Of a stretch of 45,803 nt of DNA, positions 35,513 to 44,725 are shown one piece after another (position 1 is the stretch's first letter; the number at the start of each line of letters is the position of its first letter). A model generated the notes under the pieces. That model was not told the origin of the DNA, searched no databases, and saw nothing but the letters and a program-made list of their open reading frames with translations. A program made the position numbers and the translations under genes. Location of the stretch: contig JAFTYJ010000015.1 in NCBI GenBank assembly GCA_017464745.1, positions 1 through 45,803 on the forward strand, written 5' to 3'. Source of the DNA: Rikenellaceae bacterium (GTDB taxonomy: Bacteria > Bacteroidota > Bacteroidia > Bacteroidales > Rikenellaceae).

Positions 35513-36982
35513 TTATTCGTTTTTAGGTTCAAGTTGCTCCTCTTCGTAGCCGTCGGCCTTGGCGCCCCACATAGTCATAAACACCAACGTGCCGATTACG
35601 GCGATACCAATCATACCCATAAATACATAGTCCCAACTCTTGTCGGGGTTGGTTTGGTTGATAAGGTCGACCATATATCCCACGCCCAAACCCGACACGA
35701 TACCGCTGGCATAACCAAACAGACCGGTCAGACCATTGGCAGTTGCAGCAGCACGGTTGGTTGCTTGATTTGCAGCAGCAATACCAATCAGTGCCTGCGG
35801 GCCATACACAAAGAATCCGGCCATTGCCAACACAATAATCATCAACCACATAGGTGTCCCAACGGGCATAACCAGGAACAGCGTCATAAACACAGCCACA
35901 CCAATCATACAGAACACACAAGTACGGTGAGCCTTACCTCCCAGGAAGCGGTCGGTGAACCATCCGCTCCACAACATACCGAGGATACCGAAGATTTCGA
36001 ACACAGCCACAGTCCATCCCGCGCCCGTGAGCGACATTCCGCGAGCCTCTTTCAAAAAAGTCGGACCCCAATCCAGCACGGCAAAGCGAACAACATAGAC
36101 AAAGAAGTTGGCTATACCCAGAATCCAAATCCACTTGTTGCGGAACACTTTTTCGCGGATGAAGGCTTTATACTCTGCGCTATTCTCCTTGCCTTTTTTG
36201 TTGATGGTATGGATTTCGGGCAGTCCCACCGACGAAGGGGTGTCACGAAGCATCATAAACAGACCTATGGCACCCACAAAGGCCAATGCACCGGGAATCC
36301 AAAAGCACCAACGCCAAGCACCAACGTGGGCAGCCGACTCCAACACGCTCTGCATACGTTGAGTGTCTGCCATATCGATATTGAGGTTTTGAGCAATGGT
36401 GGCCACAATTTCGGGATTAGCGCTCAGGTTCATTCCGAGAGTACCCATAATATAGCCACACAGCATTGCTGCCAGGCTTGCGCCAATCGAGTGCGAGGTG
36501 TTCCAAATCGACATCTTGGTTGCCAACTCCTGAGGCGGAATCCAGTGGGTCAGCAGACGTGCACACGGAGGAAAGCCACTGCCTTGCAGGAAGTTATTGA
36601 GAATCAACACCACGCCAAAGAAGAATATCAACACATTGGTGAATTGAGGACCTCCTGTCTGGCCTGTAATAAGCTCACTGATATCGGCACCAAATCCGAA
36701 TGCGAAGTTGGCCACAGCACACAACAGCAGACCGATAGCCATATGGTAGCGGCCGTTGAGTCGGTCGGCCACCATACCATTCAGAAAGCGCGACACACCA
36801 TAGACAATGGTGGTCAGAGTCATAATGATACCGAAACTCGTTTTGGTAATTCCATACTCGGCACTCAGACCGGGGATGGCAAACGAGAAGTTCTTGCGGA
36901 CAAAGTAGAATAGCGCGTAGCCTATCATTGTTGCGATGATTGTTCGCCACTGCCAATACTTGAACGATTTAGTAGTTTTCAT
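35513..36982 (-). CDS. glpT: Glycerol-3-phosphate transporter (MFS, OPA family)
   Basis: A 489-residue inner-membrane protein with about 12 hydrophobic segments. The opening KYWQWRTIIATMIGYALFYF and RKNFSFAIPGL match organophosphate:phosphate antiporters. It exchanges outside glycerol-3-phosphate for phosphate. It starts 11 bases after the glpC stop, which supports glycerol-3-phosphate as the substrate rather than hexose phosphate. Confidence 0.9.
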   Translation of the reverse strand: MKTTKSFKYWQWRTIIATMIGYALFYFVRKNFSFAIPGLSAEYGITKTSFGIIMTLTTIVYGVSRFLNGMVADRLNGRYHMAIGLLLCAVANFAFGFGADISELITGQTGGPQFTNVLIFFFGVVLILNNFLQGSGFPPCARLLTHWIPPQELATKMSIWNTSHSIGASLAAMLCGYIMGTLGMNLSANPEIVATIAQNLNIDMADTQRMQSVLESAAHVGAWRWCFWIPGALAFVGAIGLFMMLRDTPSSVGLPEIHTINKKGKENSAEYKAFIREKVFRNKWIWILGIANFFVYVVRFAVLDWGPTFLKEARGMSLTGAGWTVAVFEIFGILGMLWSGWFTDRFLGGKAHRTCVFCMIGVAVFMTLFLVMPVGTPMWLMIIVLAMAGFFVYGPQALIGIAAANQATNRAAATANGLTGLFGYASGIVSGLGVGYMVDLINQTNPDKSWDYVFMGMIGIAVIGTLVFMTMWGAKADGYEEEQLEPKNE

Positions 36983-36993
36983 TGTTAGCGGTT

Positions 36994-38250
36994 TTATTTA
37001 TTTAATTTCATTGTTTGCTCAACATCCAGCGCGTCGGCCAGAATCGAAATCGGGTTTTCGACCGTCACGCCTGCGCTCATTTCAATCTGCCACTTGCAGG
37101 TTTCGCAATCGGTAGCCACAAGATCCACGCCCAGGCTCTTGATTTGGCGGAACAGCGGCTCGCCGATTTTTTGAGAATATGAGTAGTTTTCGCGTTTGAA
37201 GCCATAGGTTCCCGCGATGCCGCAGCACTGCGAGTCCAACATCACGAACTCCACGCCAGGAATCATCCTCAGCAGCGAGGTCGAGTAGATAGACCAGCCC
37301 AACTTCTCCATATGGCAGGGGGTATGATAGGCTATTCGTTTGCGGTAGTCCTCGCGGAAGGCCAATTTCACACGGCCTGCGTCCACCGCCTCAAAGATAA
37401 ACTTGGTGGCCAGCACAATCTGTTCGCGTACATCCGAGTTGTCGATTCCCAAAACGTGGGGATACTCGTCGCGCATAGTAAAGGTACAGGTCGAACTTGT
37501 GGTCAGCACCGGACGACCTGCGGCCACGGACTCTCGAATTGAGGTCATATTAACCTCGGCTTGTCGTCGAGCCTGTGCCTTCATCTTATTGGAGATAAGC
37601 GCCACGCCACAACACTTCTCCTTTTGGAGCAAGTGTACGCCATAGCCTATGGCATTCAGCACTTTCACCAAATCTTGGCCCTGTTTGGGGTGGTTGTAAT
37701 TGACATAGCAACCGTGGAAATAACTTACACCTCGGGCGAAACTCTCTTGCTCGGCGCGGGCGTGTCGTTTATACCAAGTTTCGAACTTTTGACTACTATA
37801 CGAAGGCATAGTGCGATGGTGGTCGATAGCCAGCACTCGGTCCATAACTTTTTTGACGGGTGATAGGCTGAGCGAGGTATTGACCAGCGGAGCAAAAGTT
37901 GTCGCCATAGAGCCCATAACATCGGTATTGGCCAGCATATACTCGCGTAGTTTGGGGCGTTTGGTGCTGTATTTAAGACGTGCCGACAGAATTATATCGC
38001 CAATTCGCACGTTCGACGGACAGGCCACCTCACAACGTTTGCAGTTAAGACACAAGTCGAGTGTATCGTCATAAAAACGGGGATTCTTCAAACGATAGCG
38101 TTCGAGGTCGGGACCCGCCTGTTTGGGACCCGGGTAGTCGGGATTAACCGCTGCCACGGGGCAATAGACTGTACAAACGGTACATTTGACGCACTGCTCA
38201 AAAGATTGGTCGTAGTTGGTATTATATTGTTTTTTCATCGCTCCGTTCAT
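36994..38250 (-). CDS. glpC: Anaerobic glycerol-3-phosphate dehydrogenase subunit C
   Basis: A 418-residue iron-sulfur protein. Two [4Fe-4S] sites lie near the start (CVKCTVCTVYC and CLNCKRCEVAC), followed by two CCG domains (KCCGVAL near 215 and QCCGIAGTYG near 345). It anchors the GlpAB enzyme to the membrane and passes electrons to quinone. It overlaps glpB by 4 bases. Confidence 0.93.
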   Translation of the reverse strand: MNGAMKKQYNTNYDQSFEQCVKCTVCTVYCPVAAVNPDYPGPKQAGPDLERYRLKNPRFYDDTLDLCLNCKRCEVACPSNVRIGDIILSARLKYSTKRPKLREYMLANTDVMGSMATTFAPLVNTSLSLSPVKKVMDRVLAIDHHRTMPSYSSQKFETWYKRHARAEQESFARGVSYFHGCYVNYNHPKQGQDLVKVLNAIGYGVHLLQKEKCCGVALISNKMKAQARRQAEVNMTSIRESVAAGRPVLTTSSTCTFTMRDEYPHVLGIDNSDVREQIVLATKFIFEAVDAGRVKLAFREDYRKRIAYHTPCHMEKLGWSIYSTSLLRMIPGVEFVMLDSQCCGIAGTYGFKRENYSYSQKIGEPLFRQIKSLGVDLVATDCETCKWQIEMSAGVTVENPISILADALDVEQTMKLNK

Positions 38251-39470
38251 TTAAGGATAGTGTGTGCAACGTGCATCGAGGTAAGGATTGCCACACCTGC
38301 GCCGCAACCCTCTTTAATGGGGTTACAGCCACTCAGCACGGCTCCCACGGCATACACATTCGACAATGTTTGACCCTCTTTGCGAACTCTGAAATCGGAA
38401 TCGGTAGACACACCAAAGGTCATATAGGGTTGGGCTTTGAACAGGTTGCGTTCATACCACTCCGAGCGCTCGCCCGCAGCATCGACATCCAAGCCCAGCG
38501 TAGGCTCATAGATATGTTCGGGCGAAGCAACAATTCCGTGGCTGAAAAAACTACCCGAAGCCAACACAAAGTTGTCGGCCTCAAACTCCACGGCACCGTG
38601 GTTGGCAGTTCTGATGCTCGTCAATCGGTCGCCATCAAAAGTTCCGCTCTTGGCAGTATCGCCCAACATATAGACTCCGCCCAACTCCTGAAAGCGTTTG
38701 CGCAGTGTGATTTGAGTGCGAATGCCGGGCACCGAGGGCGGCATAGTGGCAACAAATTGCACGGGGCGATCGACCATTCTTCGCAGTTGCTCGACTGCCG
38801 AACCCTCCAACAGGCCCACAACCGTAGGCATCAGCACTGCATCGACATCACCACACGCATCGTTGATTTTCTGAGCCAAGCGCACAAGCACATCATCGCT
38901 CAACACCTTCGCGATATTGGTGGCACGCATTTCGGTGGGGTTATTACGCAGGCGTTCCAACTCGGGCAGCGAGATAGTAACAACTTTGCTCTCGACACCT
39001 CGGCCGGCCAATCCCGAAGCCAAAAAGTCGGGTTGGAAGTCCAAGAATCCTGCAATGTCGCATATCGCCACCCTACTCCACGGCATTTGGTCGGCACTCT
39101 CCACACGAACATATTCATCCATTGTCAGCCACGCGGGTTTGAGAACTCCCAGCGGAGTGAGGCGATAGTGATTACGCAACGCACTACCCCTAAGCGTGAT
39201 ATTCATACGCTCAAAAAACTGCGGCACCTGCTCGGCCAAACGTCCAATCTGCTCGACACCCAACTTCGAATAGGGGTGTGTTGCATCCAGCGCTGCAATA
39301 GACTCCAACGGAGCACCATCGCAACCATACAATTCGAACGAGCCCGAAAAGAAGTGAAGCGCACTTTGGCCTGCGGAGATAATCAGACATTTCTGTCCGG
39401 CCTCGGCCAACGATATACCCGTCACCAATCCGCTCAGACCTCCGCCTATTATTATTGTATCGAATTTCAT
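38247..39470 (-). CDS. glpB: Anaerobic glycerol-3-phosphate dehydrogenase subunit B
   Basis: A 407-residue flavoprotein with an N-terminal FAD motif (IIIGGGLSGLVTGISL) and the GlpB-type segment SGSFELYGCDG near residue 43. It works with GlpA and GlpC in oxidation of glycerol-3-phosphate to dihydroxyacetone phosphate under anaerobic conditions. It starts 3 bases after the glpA stop. Confidence 0.92.
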   Translation of the reverse strand: MKFDTIIIGGGLSGLVTGISLAEAGQKCLIISAGQSALHFFSGSFELYGCDGAPLESIAALDATHPYSKLGVEQIGRLAEQVPQFFERMNITLRGSALRNHYRLTPLGVLKPAWLTMDEYVRVESADQMPWSRVAICDIAGFLDFQPDFLASGLAGRGVESKVVTISLPELERLRNNPTEMRATNIAKVLSDDVLVRLAQKINDACGDVDAVLMPTVVGLLEGSAVEQLRRMVDRPVQFVATMPPSVPGIRTQITLRKRFQELGGVYMLGDTAKSGTFDGDRLTSIRTANHGAVEFEADNFVLASGSFFSHGIVASPEHIYEPTLGLDVDAAGERSEWYERNLFKAQPYMTFGVSTDSDFRVRKEGQTLSNVYAVGAVLSGCNPIKEGCGAGVAILTSMHVAHTILK

Positions 39471-39473
39471 AGA

Positions 39474-41102
39474 CTACTCCTCCGCAAATTTATCCAATCC
39501 ACAAACGCCCTCATAGACCCACGACGTAAATTGAGTTTCACACAACGTGTCGCCCCAAGCCACAGGGTACATTCCGCGCCAACGTTCGTTTAGAAACATC
39601 GCCAAGTCCTTTTGGGCCTTTTGGGCACATCCATTGGCCTTACCCAGCAATCCCGCAGCACGGCAGGCACACAACTCGCCCTGACAAGTACCCATACCCA
39701 CACGTGTACGGCGACGAAGGTTGATAAGGTTTTGCACACGCAGTTGTTTGATTGCATAGTCCACCTCGCCGATTGACACTGCTTCACATTCACACACCAG
39801 CGAACGGTCGTATCTGTTGTCGGCCGAAATCTTCTTGCTCATCGAGCCGTGGCGACCCTCAGCCGCACGCGTACCGATACTTGGGATGGGAGTAATGGTC
39901 TCTTTGTCGGAGGGTTGCTCTTCGTCATAAGCCGAGCCGGGCAGGCACACCTCGGCCGTTTGGCACTGTTTGTCGATATTGAGTTTCTTACAAACCAGGT
40001 CGGTGGCCCACTCTGCCATAAGTCGATAGGTCATAAGTTTGCCGCCTGTGATAGTGATAAATCCGGGAATATCGTCACGCGTCTCGTGGTCAAGGCACAC
40101 AATACCACGGCTAATACTACGTCCCGAGACATCATTATCGGCAGCCACCAACGGACGAACGCCCGAATAGGCTCGCAAAATACGGGTCTGCGCCAAACTC
40201 GGGGCCAACTTCTGACCCTCGCGGAGCAACAGATTAACCTCGTCGGGAGTCACCTGCAAATCATCAATCTCGTCATACGGAACACGGCTCGAAGTGGTAC
40301 CAATCAGGCTGATAGTATCACCCGGAACAAGGATATCGGCATCGGCAGGTTTGCGACAACGATTGAGAACCATATTATTGACACGGTGACCGAAAATCAG
40401 CAGAGCACCTTTGGCCGGAAACATATTGACCACAGCACCCGCCATCTCGGCAATTCGATGTCCCCAAATACCGCCAGCATTGACCGTTATTGAGGCATAG
40501 GCCTCACTCTCGGCTTTGGTATATCGGTTACGCAACCTGACACCCACCACCCTACGGCCATCTTTGATGAAACCCACAACCTCGTGATAGGTCATAACCT
40601 CGGCTCCGTGCAGACGTGCATCCAGAGCATTGGCCGTGGTAAGTCGGAAAGGGTCAACCGAGCCATCGGGAACTCGCACAGCACCTATGAGTGACGGATT
40701 GACCGAAGGCTCCAATCGTCGGGCCTCGGCAGGGTCTATCGCCTCGGCACGGATTCCCGCACGGGTACAAGCCTCAATAAAAGTATTCTGAAATCCCAAA
40801 TCATCTTCGGGCAGCGTAACAAACAGGCCATCGGTCTGCTCGACACAATGTCGTGCAATACGGCGCAAAATCATATTCTCCTTGATACACTCCGTAGCCG
40901 ACTCACCGTCGGTCACGGCATACCGCGCACCACTGTGAAGCAATCCGTGATTACGTCCCGTAGCACCGTTTGTAAGGTCGAGCCTCTCGACAAGCAATGT
41001 TCGGAGTCCACGCATCGCACAATCCCGAGCCGTACCTGCGCCCGTAATACCACCTCCTATGACGATTACATCATATTGACTTTTTTTGGTGATTATTTCC
41101 AT
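39474..41102 (-). CDS. glpA: Anaerobic glycerol-3-phosphate dehydrogenase subunit A
   Basis: A 542-residue FAD enzyme. VIVIGGGITGAGTARDCAMRG near residue 13 binds FAD, and GATGRNHGLLHSGARY is the GlpA/GlpD substrate-site block. The C-terminus (about 445-510) is a BFD-like [2Fe-2S] domain with Cys at CECEAV and GTCQGELCAC. It is the catalytic subunit and first gene of the operon glpA-glpB-glpC-glpT-HAD-phosphoesterase. Confidence 0.94.
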   Translation of the reverse strand: MEIITKKSQYDVIVIGGGITGAGTARDCAMRGLRTLLVERLDLTNGATGRNHGLLHSGARYAVTDGESATECIKENMILRRIARHCVEQTDGLFVTLPEDDLGFQNTFIEACTRAGIRAEAIDPAEARRLEPSVNPSLIGAVRVPDGSVDPFRLTTANALDARLHGAEVMTYHEVVGFIKDGRRVVGVRLRNRYTKAESEAYASITVNAGGIWGHRIAEMAGAVVNMFPAKGALLIFGHRVNNMVLNRCRKPADADILVPGDTISLIGTTSSRVPYDEIDDLQVTPDEVNLLLREGQKLAPSLAQTRILRAYSGVRPLVAADNDVSGRSISRGIVCLDHETRDDIPGFITITGGKLMTYRLMAEWATDLVCKKLNIDKQCQTAEVCLPGSAYDEEQPSDKETITPIPSIGTRAAEGRHGSMSKKISADNRYDRSLVCECEAVSIGEVDYAIKQLRVQNLINLRRRTRVGMGTCQGELCACRAAGLLGKANGCAQKAQKDLAMFLNERWRGMYPVAWGDTLCETQFTSWVYEGVCGLDKFAEE

Positions 41103-41122
41103 ATATTATTTAATATACTTCC

Positions 41123-41144
41123 GTCGGAGAGATTCAACTCCGAC
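41123..41144 (-). promoter_or_regulatory. Stem-loop in the glpA leader
   Basis: GTCGGAG (41123-41129) pairs with CTCCGAC (41138-41144) around an 8-base loop, about 20 bases upstream of the glpA ATG. It could affect translation or stability of the glp mRNA, or be a binding site. Confidence 0.4.
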
Positions 41145-41164
41145 AAACTCCTAAAAATCCCATA

Positions 41165-41172
41165 CAAATTTA
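41165..41172 (-). promoter_or_regulatory. Candidate -7 promoter element for the glp operon
   Basis: TAAATTTG on the minus strand fits TAnnTTTG. The only TTTG nearby (41187-41190) is 14 bases upstream, too close for the normal spacing. This suggests either a regulated promoter or a chance match. Confidence 0.35.
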
Positions 41173-41231
41173 TAAAAAAAACACAACAAAAGTCACTCAT
41201 AATTTACAAATTAATCACATTTATATAGCAA

Positions 41232-41260
41232 CAAGACACCTATTTATAATAGATGTCTTG
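41232..41260 (-). terminator. Hairpin after recO
   Basis: CAAGACACCTATT (41232-41244) pairs with AATAGATGTCTTG (41248-41260) with one mismatch and a 3-base loop. It follows the recO stop (41288) on the minus strand and precedes the glp promoter region, so it probably separates the two transcripts. Confidence 0.55.
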
Positions 41261-41287
41261 GTATTACGACTCGATATGGATACGGAT

Positions 41288-42013
41288 TTAACCGAATACT
41301 GTACGGAGAATTTCGACCGAACGGATGGTATGGATTGTGTCGAGGTGGTAGCCGAAGTAGTCGAGCATTGCACTCAGGAAACCGTCACGAGCAGTGCGAT
41401 TAAGCGAAATACGGGAGAGAGTATCGAACTCCTCGGACATAACAGCGGCCAAGATTCGGGTATTGTCGGCACTCATTGCATCGCCGTGCAGGGGAAGCGC
41501 ACCCACAAACACGCCCTCGCGAATATCCAGCAGGTCGCCCTCGCGGTAGTCGCCCGAGGGATAAAAACCCATATAACGGCTCAGTTCGACAAGGAATTTA
41601 AGGTGGAAGTTTGCCACACCCTCGGCGGCATCATCAAGACTCTGCACTGCACCACACACAAAATCAAATAGCAGTGAGTTTGGCTCAACATCCCTCACCA
41701 GGCGATACAGCACCTCGGCCATAAACATCGCAATGGTGCTCTTGACAATATCGAACGGCACCGACACCAACGGCACTGCACTACGCACATCGCGTATGGT
41801 GTCCATCTGCGCTCGGGAAGACGACACAGCCTCAATCTCCACCACAAACATCGGTTGCAATAGCGCCATACGATTCCCTCCGTGACGACCTTTGATACCT
41901 CGCACGATGCAGGAGGTACGACCACGGTCGGCAGTGAGCAGAAATACTATCAGTGCATTGTCACCATATTTGAGCGTGTGGAGCACCACACCCGTAGTGG
42001 AATAGTTGTGCAT
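41288..42013 (-). CDS. recO: DNA repair protein RecO
   Basis: A 241-residue protein. The N-terminal OB-fold start STTGVVLHTLKYGDNALIV is the RecO signature, and a helical domain follows. RecO loads RecA at gaps with RecR and binds SSB; ssb lies next in the window. The start at 42013 is preferred because RecO proteins begin a few residues before this segment; longer starts at 42028 and 42055 are possible. The zinc Cys motif found in some RecO proteins is not present. Confidence 0.88.
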   Translation of the reverse strand: MHNYSTTGVVLHTLKYGDNALIVFLLTADRGRTSCIVRGIKGRHGGNRMALLQPMFVVEIEAVSSSRAQMDTIRDVRSAVPLVSVPFDIVKSTIAMFMAEVLYRLVRDVEPNSLLFDFVCGAVQSLDDAAEGVANFHLKFLVELSRYMGFYPSGDYREGDLLDIREGVFVGALPLHGDAMSADNTRILAAVMSEEFDTLSRISLNRTARDGFLSAMLDYFGYHLDTIHTIRSVEILRTVFG

Positions 42014-42072
42014 CAGAGCAAGATTCATTAGTAGATTGCCGGGGATTTTAGGCAAGCGAAGACAAACAATTC

Positions 42073-42279
42073 ATCCGACACACACATCCCCACCTACGTT
42101 TTAGTGTGGATTGTCGAGGAAATTTTGTGCCGCAGACGAGGACAAAACCGCAGTTTACTTAGGTAAATGAGAATTATCCGACACGCGCATCCCCACCTAC
42201 GTTTTTAGTGTGGATTGTCGAGGAAATTTTGTGCCGCAGACGAGGACAAAACCGCAGTTTACTTAGGTAAATGAGGATT
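42073..42279. repeat. Two-copy tandem repeat, about 103 bp per unit
   Basis: Unit 1 (42073-42175) and unit 2 (42176-42279) differ at only a few bases plus one extra T in unit 2. Each holds TTTACTTAGGTAAA, an inverted repeat. The 307-base gap between recO and ssb has no gene and consists mostly of this repeat. Confidence 0.92.
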
Positions 42280-42320
42280 TTGCCCGCAGGAGGCGATACA
42301 AAATTTACCGACAAGACATA

Positions 42321-42755
42321 CTAAAAAGGAAGGTCATCTTCGTCCGACACCGTAGGCGGTACCACAGGCTTGGGAGTCGCAGGGGTAGAAGCCGCAGCAG
42401 GAGCAGCAGGACGAGAAGCAGAATCACCATCGGCACGACGGTCAAGAAGTTTCAACTCGCTGGCGATAATCTCAACGGTCACACGACGGTTACCCTCCTT
42501 GTCGGTCCACTCGTTACTACGCAGAGGACCCTCAACATAGATGCGCGAACCACGACGGATATATTTGTCGGCAATGTCGGCCAAGTTACGCCACAAAACA
42601 ACGGTATGCCACTCGGTATGGTCGGCCCAACCGTCATCTTTACGCACACGTTCGGTGGTAGCCAAACGGATTCTGCAAACCTTAACACCACTTTCGAGGC
42701 TGCGCACCTCGGGGTCGGCACCCACATTTCCTACGAGTATTGCTTTGTTAATCAT
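42321..42755 (-). CDS. ssb: Single-stranded DNA-binding protein
   Basis: A 144-residue SSB. The N-terminal OB fold (NKAILVGNVGADPEVRSL to about residue 105) is followed by a flexible Ala/Pro-rich linker and the acidic tip DEDDLPF, which binds partners such as RecO. It lies 12 bases after the purine nucleoside phosphorylase stop, so it may be co-transcribed with it. Confidence 0.95.
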   Translation of the reverse strand: MINKAILVGNVGADPEVRSLESGVKVCRIRLATTERVRKDDGWADHTEWHTVVLWRNLADIADKYIRRGSRIYVEGPLRSNEWTDKEGNRRVTVEIIASELKLLDRRADGDSASRPAAPAAASTPATPKPVVPPTVSDEDDLPF

Positions 42756-42767
42756 TGTAATAGTCTT

Positions 42768-43571
42768 TTATAGTTGTTTAATCATTTCGACAAAAAGTTG
42801 AGTCATACGGACTCCTGCGCGTGCGCCCTGACGTTGAACATCCTCGTGGTCGCCAGGCTCGTCCGACAGACCGCAGTTGGTAATTACCGACACCGCAAAT
42901 ACGGGGATTCCCATATGACGGGCAGCAATAACCTCGGGGGTGGTACTCATACCTGCCGCATCGCCACCGATAGCCTTGTAGTAGCGGTATTCGGCTTGGG
43001 TTTCGAACGTGGGTCCCGTACCGCCGACATAGACACCATATTGGAGATGGATGTCATTTTGGGCTGCAACTCTCGCTGCGAGGGCTATCATATCGGCATC
43101 GTAGCAGTTGTGCATATCGGGAAATCGGGGACCGAGTTCTTCGATATTGGGGCCGATAAGCGGATTAGGCAGAAGGTTTATATGGTCTGTAATAACCATA
43201 AGGTCGCCCGTACGGAACGAGGTGTTGATACCGCCGCTGGCGTTCGACACAAAAAGGCGTTCGACACCCAACATACGCATAACTCTCACGGGAAACACGA
43301 CCTCACTTGTGGGGTAGCCCTCATAGTGGTGAAAACGGCCCTGCATAGCGACTACGCGGTGACCTCCGAGCATACCGAATATCAGGCGGCCGTGGTGGCC
43401 TTTGACTGTCGAAACGGGGAAATCGGGAATATCGGCATAGTTCAAACTGGCGCACACATCGATGCTATCGACCAAGCCGCCAAGACCCGTACCAAGGATT
43501 ATACCGATTTGGGGAGTGAACTCAACCTTACTTTGTATAAAGGAGGCTGTCCGTTTGATTCTTTCTAACAT
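42768..43571 (-). CDS. Purine-nucleoside phosphorylase (trimeric type)
   Basis: A 267-residue enzyme of the hexose-free trimeric PNP family: IILGTGLGGLVDSI near residue 24 (phosphate-binding), GHHGRLIFG near 58 and SNASGGIN near 112. It splits purine nucleosides with phosphate for salvage. The ATG at 43571 lies inside the end of lpxK, a 44-base overlap; the start is supported by the usual MLE.I..TA.fI N-terminus of Bacteroidetes homologues. Confidence 0.92.
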   Translation of the reverse strand: MLERIKRTASFIQSKVEFTPQIGIILGTGLGGLVDSIDVCASLNYADIPDFPVSTVKGHHGRLIFGMLGGHRVVAMQGRFHHYEGYPTSEVVFPVRVMRMLGVERLFVSNASGGINTSFRTGDLMVITDHINLLPNPLIGPNIEELGPRFPDMHNCYDADMIALAARVAAQNDIHLQYGVYVGGTGPTFETQAEYRYYKAIGGDAAGMSTTPEVIAARHMGIPVFAVSVITNCGLSDEPGDHEDVQRQGARAGVRMTQLFVEMIKQL

Positions 43572-44604
43572 AACTATCGAGTTGGTTTAGGAAGTTCTCC
43601 CTGGTGTCCGACACAAACGAGATTTGGACCGGAACAAAGAACAAACGTTTGCGAATATTGAGCGGAATACGGTTTTTGCCCGTTAGTTTGACAGCGTCCT
43701 TCTCGGTGGTAACGATAAGAGTATCGTCGGGAAGTTCGGCCAAGCGGGCTTGTATTGTCTCCATATCGTTGACATTGTAGGGATGATGGTCGCGGAACAA
43801 CATTCGCTCCACAACCTTATAGCGCAACTCCAAACTATCAACAAACGGTTGGGGATTGCCAATAGCGGCCAAAGCGAGCACATTATTGCCCGACACAGGC
43901 GACTCTATCATTGCATCCTCGGGGAACACGGGGCGCGGAGTGCCGTTAATCATTCGGGTGAAATAGAGGTTTTGGTAAGGGAACAACTTCAAGCCGTTGT
44001 TCATAACCCTCATATCCATCGGGCTCATAGTGTCGGTACACTTGGTGACACACACAAAGTGTGCACGCGGAAGTTGCGACGGCAGGTCACGCAGAGTACC
44101 CAAAGGCAGCAACTCGTCTTCGTAGATGGGGCGACTGTAGTCTACAAGCACAATATTTACCGTCGGCTCAATACGGCGGTGTTGGAATGCGTCGTCAAGG
44201 ATGATGATTTCGGTGTCGGGATAGAGCGTCATAATACGTTCAACGCCCTCGACCCTCTTTTCGCACACGGCCACCAAAATCTCGGGGAATTTGAGTTTCA
44301 TCTGTTTGGGTTCGTCACCCACTTGTTTGTACGACGAGCGGGTGGTCACCTCGATAAAACCTTTGGAACGTCGGCCATATCCACGCGACAACACTGCCAC
44401 TTTATGGTTGCGGCCAAGGTTTTCGACCAGCATTTCGGTAAAGGGAGTTTTACCCGTACCGCCCACAGTGAGGTTACCCACGCAAATGGTTATGACGTTG
44501 GAGAACTTGGTAGTTTTGAGATTGCCATTGTCAAAGAGTTTGTGCCGAATGTTGAGAAACAAACGGAACAGACACGAAGCGAGGTATGCAAGCAGTTTCA
44601 ACAA
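43528..44604 (-). CDS. lpxK: Tetraacyldisaccharide 4'-kinase
   Basis: A 358-residue inner-membrane kinase that phosphorylates the lipid A precursor at the 4' position. The P-loop region ICVGNLTVGGTGKTP near residue 41 and LDDAFQHRRI near 138 (catalytic base region) are diagnostic. It confirms a Gram-negative envelope. It has its own promoter at 44624-44655 and overlaps the next gene by 44 bases. Confidence 0.94.
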   Translation of the reverse strand: MLKLLAYLASCLFRLFLNIRHKLFDNGNLKTTKFSNVITICVGNLTVGGTGKTPFTEMLVENLGRNHKVAVLSRGYGRRSKGFIEVTTRSSYKQVGDEPKQMKLKFPEILVAVCEKRVEGVERIMTLYPDTEIIILDDAFQHRRIEPTVNIVLVDYSRPIYEDELLPLGTLRDLPSQLPRAHFVCVTKCTDTMSPMDMRVMNNGLKLFPYQNLYFTRMINGTPRPVFPEDAMIESPVSGNNVLALAAIGNPQPFVDSLELRYKVVERMLFRDHHPYNVNDMETIQARLAELPDDTLIVTTEKDAVKLTGKNRIPLNIRKRLFFVPVQISFVSDTRENFLNQLDSYVRKNQTDSLLYTK

Positions 44605-44623
44605 GGCATAGATAGTTTGGTAT

Positions 44624-44655
44624 CAAAAGTACAACAATTTATGCAAACCGCCAAA
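44624..44655 (-). promoter_or_regulatory. Bacteroidetes-type promoter for lpxK
   Basis: On the minus strand, TTTG (44652-44655), 20 bases and TACTTTTG (44624-44631) match the consensus. The expected start near 44617 gives a leader of about 13 bases. Confidence 0.65.
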
Positions 44656-44725
44656 TTTTATCGACACTTTTCGCACCTATTGCACTTTCGCAGAGTTATT
44701 TCGGGCAAACATAACCACAAGCGGG

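Noticed and set aside
35471..36913. 480-codon plus-strand open frame
   Set aside because: It is antisense to glpT and full of His/Gln/Thr runs with no family signature.
38262..39593. 443-codon plus-strand open frame
   Set aside because: It is antisense to glpB and the end of glpA, with no recognisable domain.
42073..42279. Possible CRISPR array
   Set aside because: There are only two units of about 103 bp without spacers, so it is a tandem duplication.
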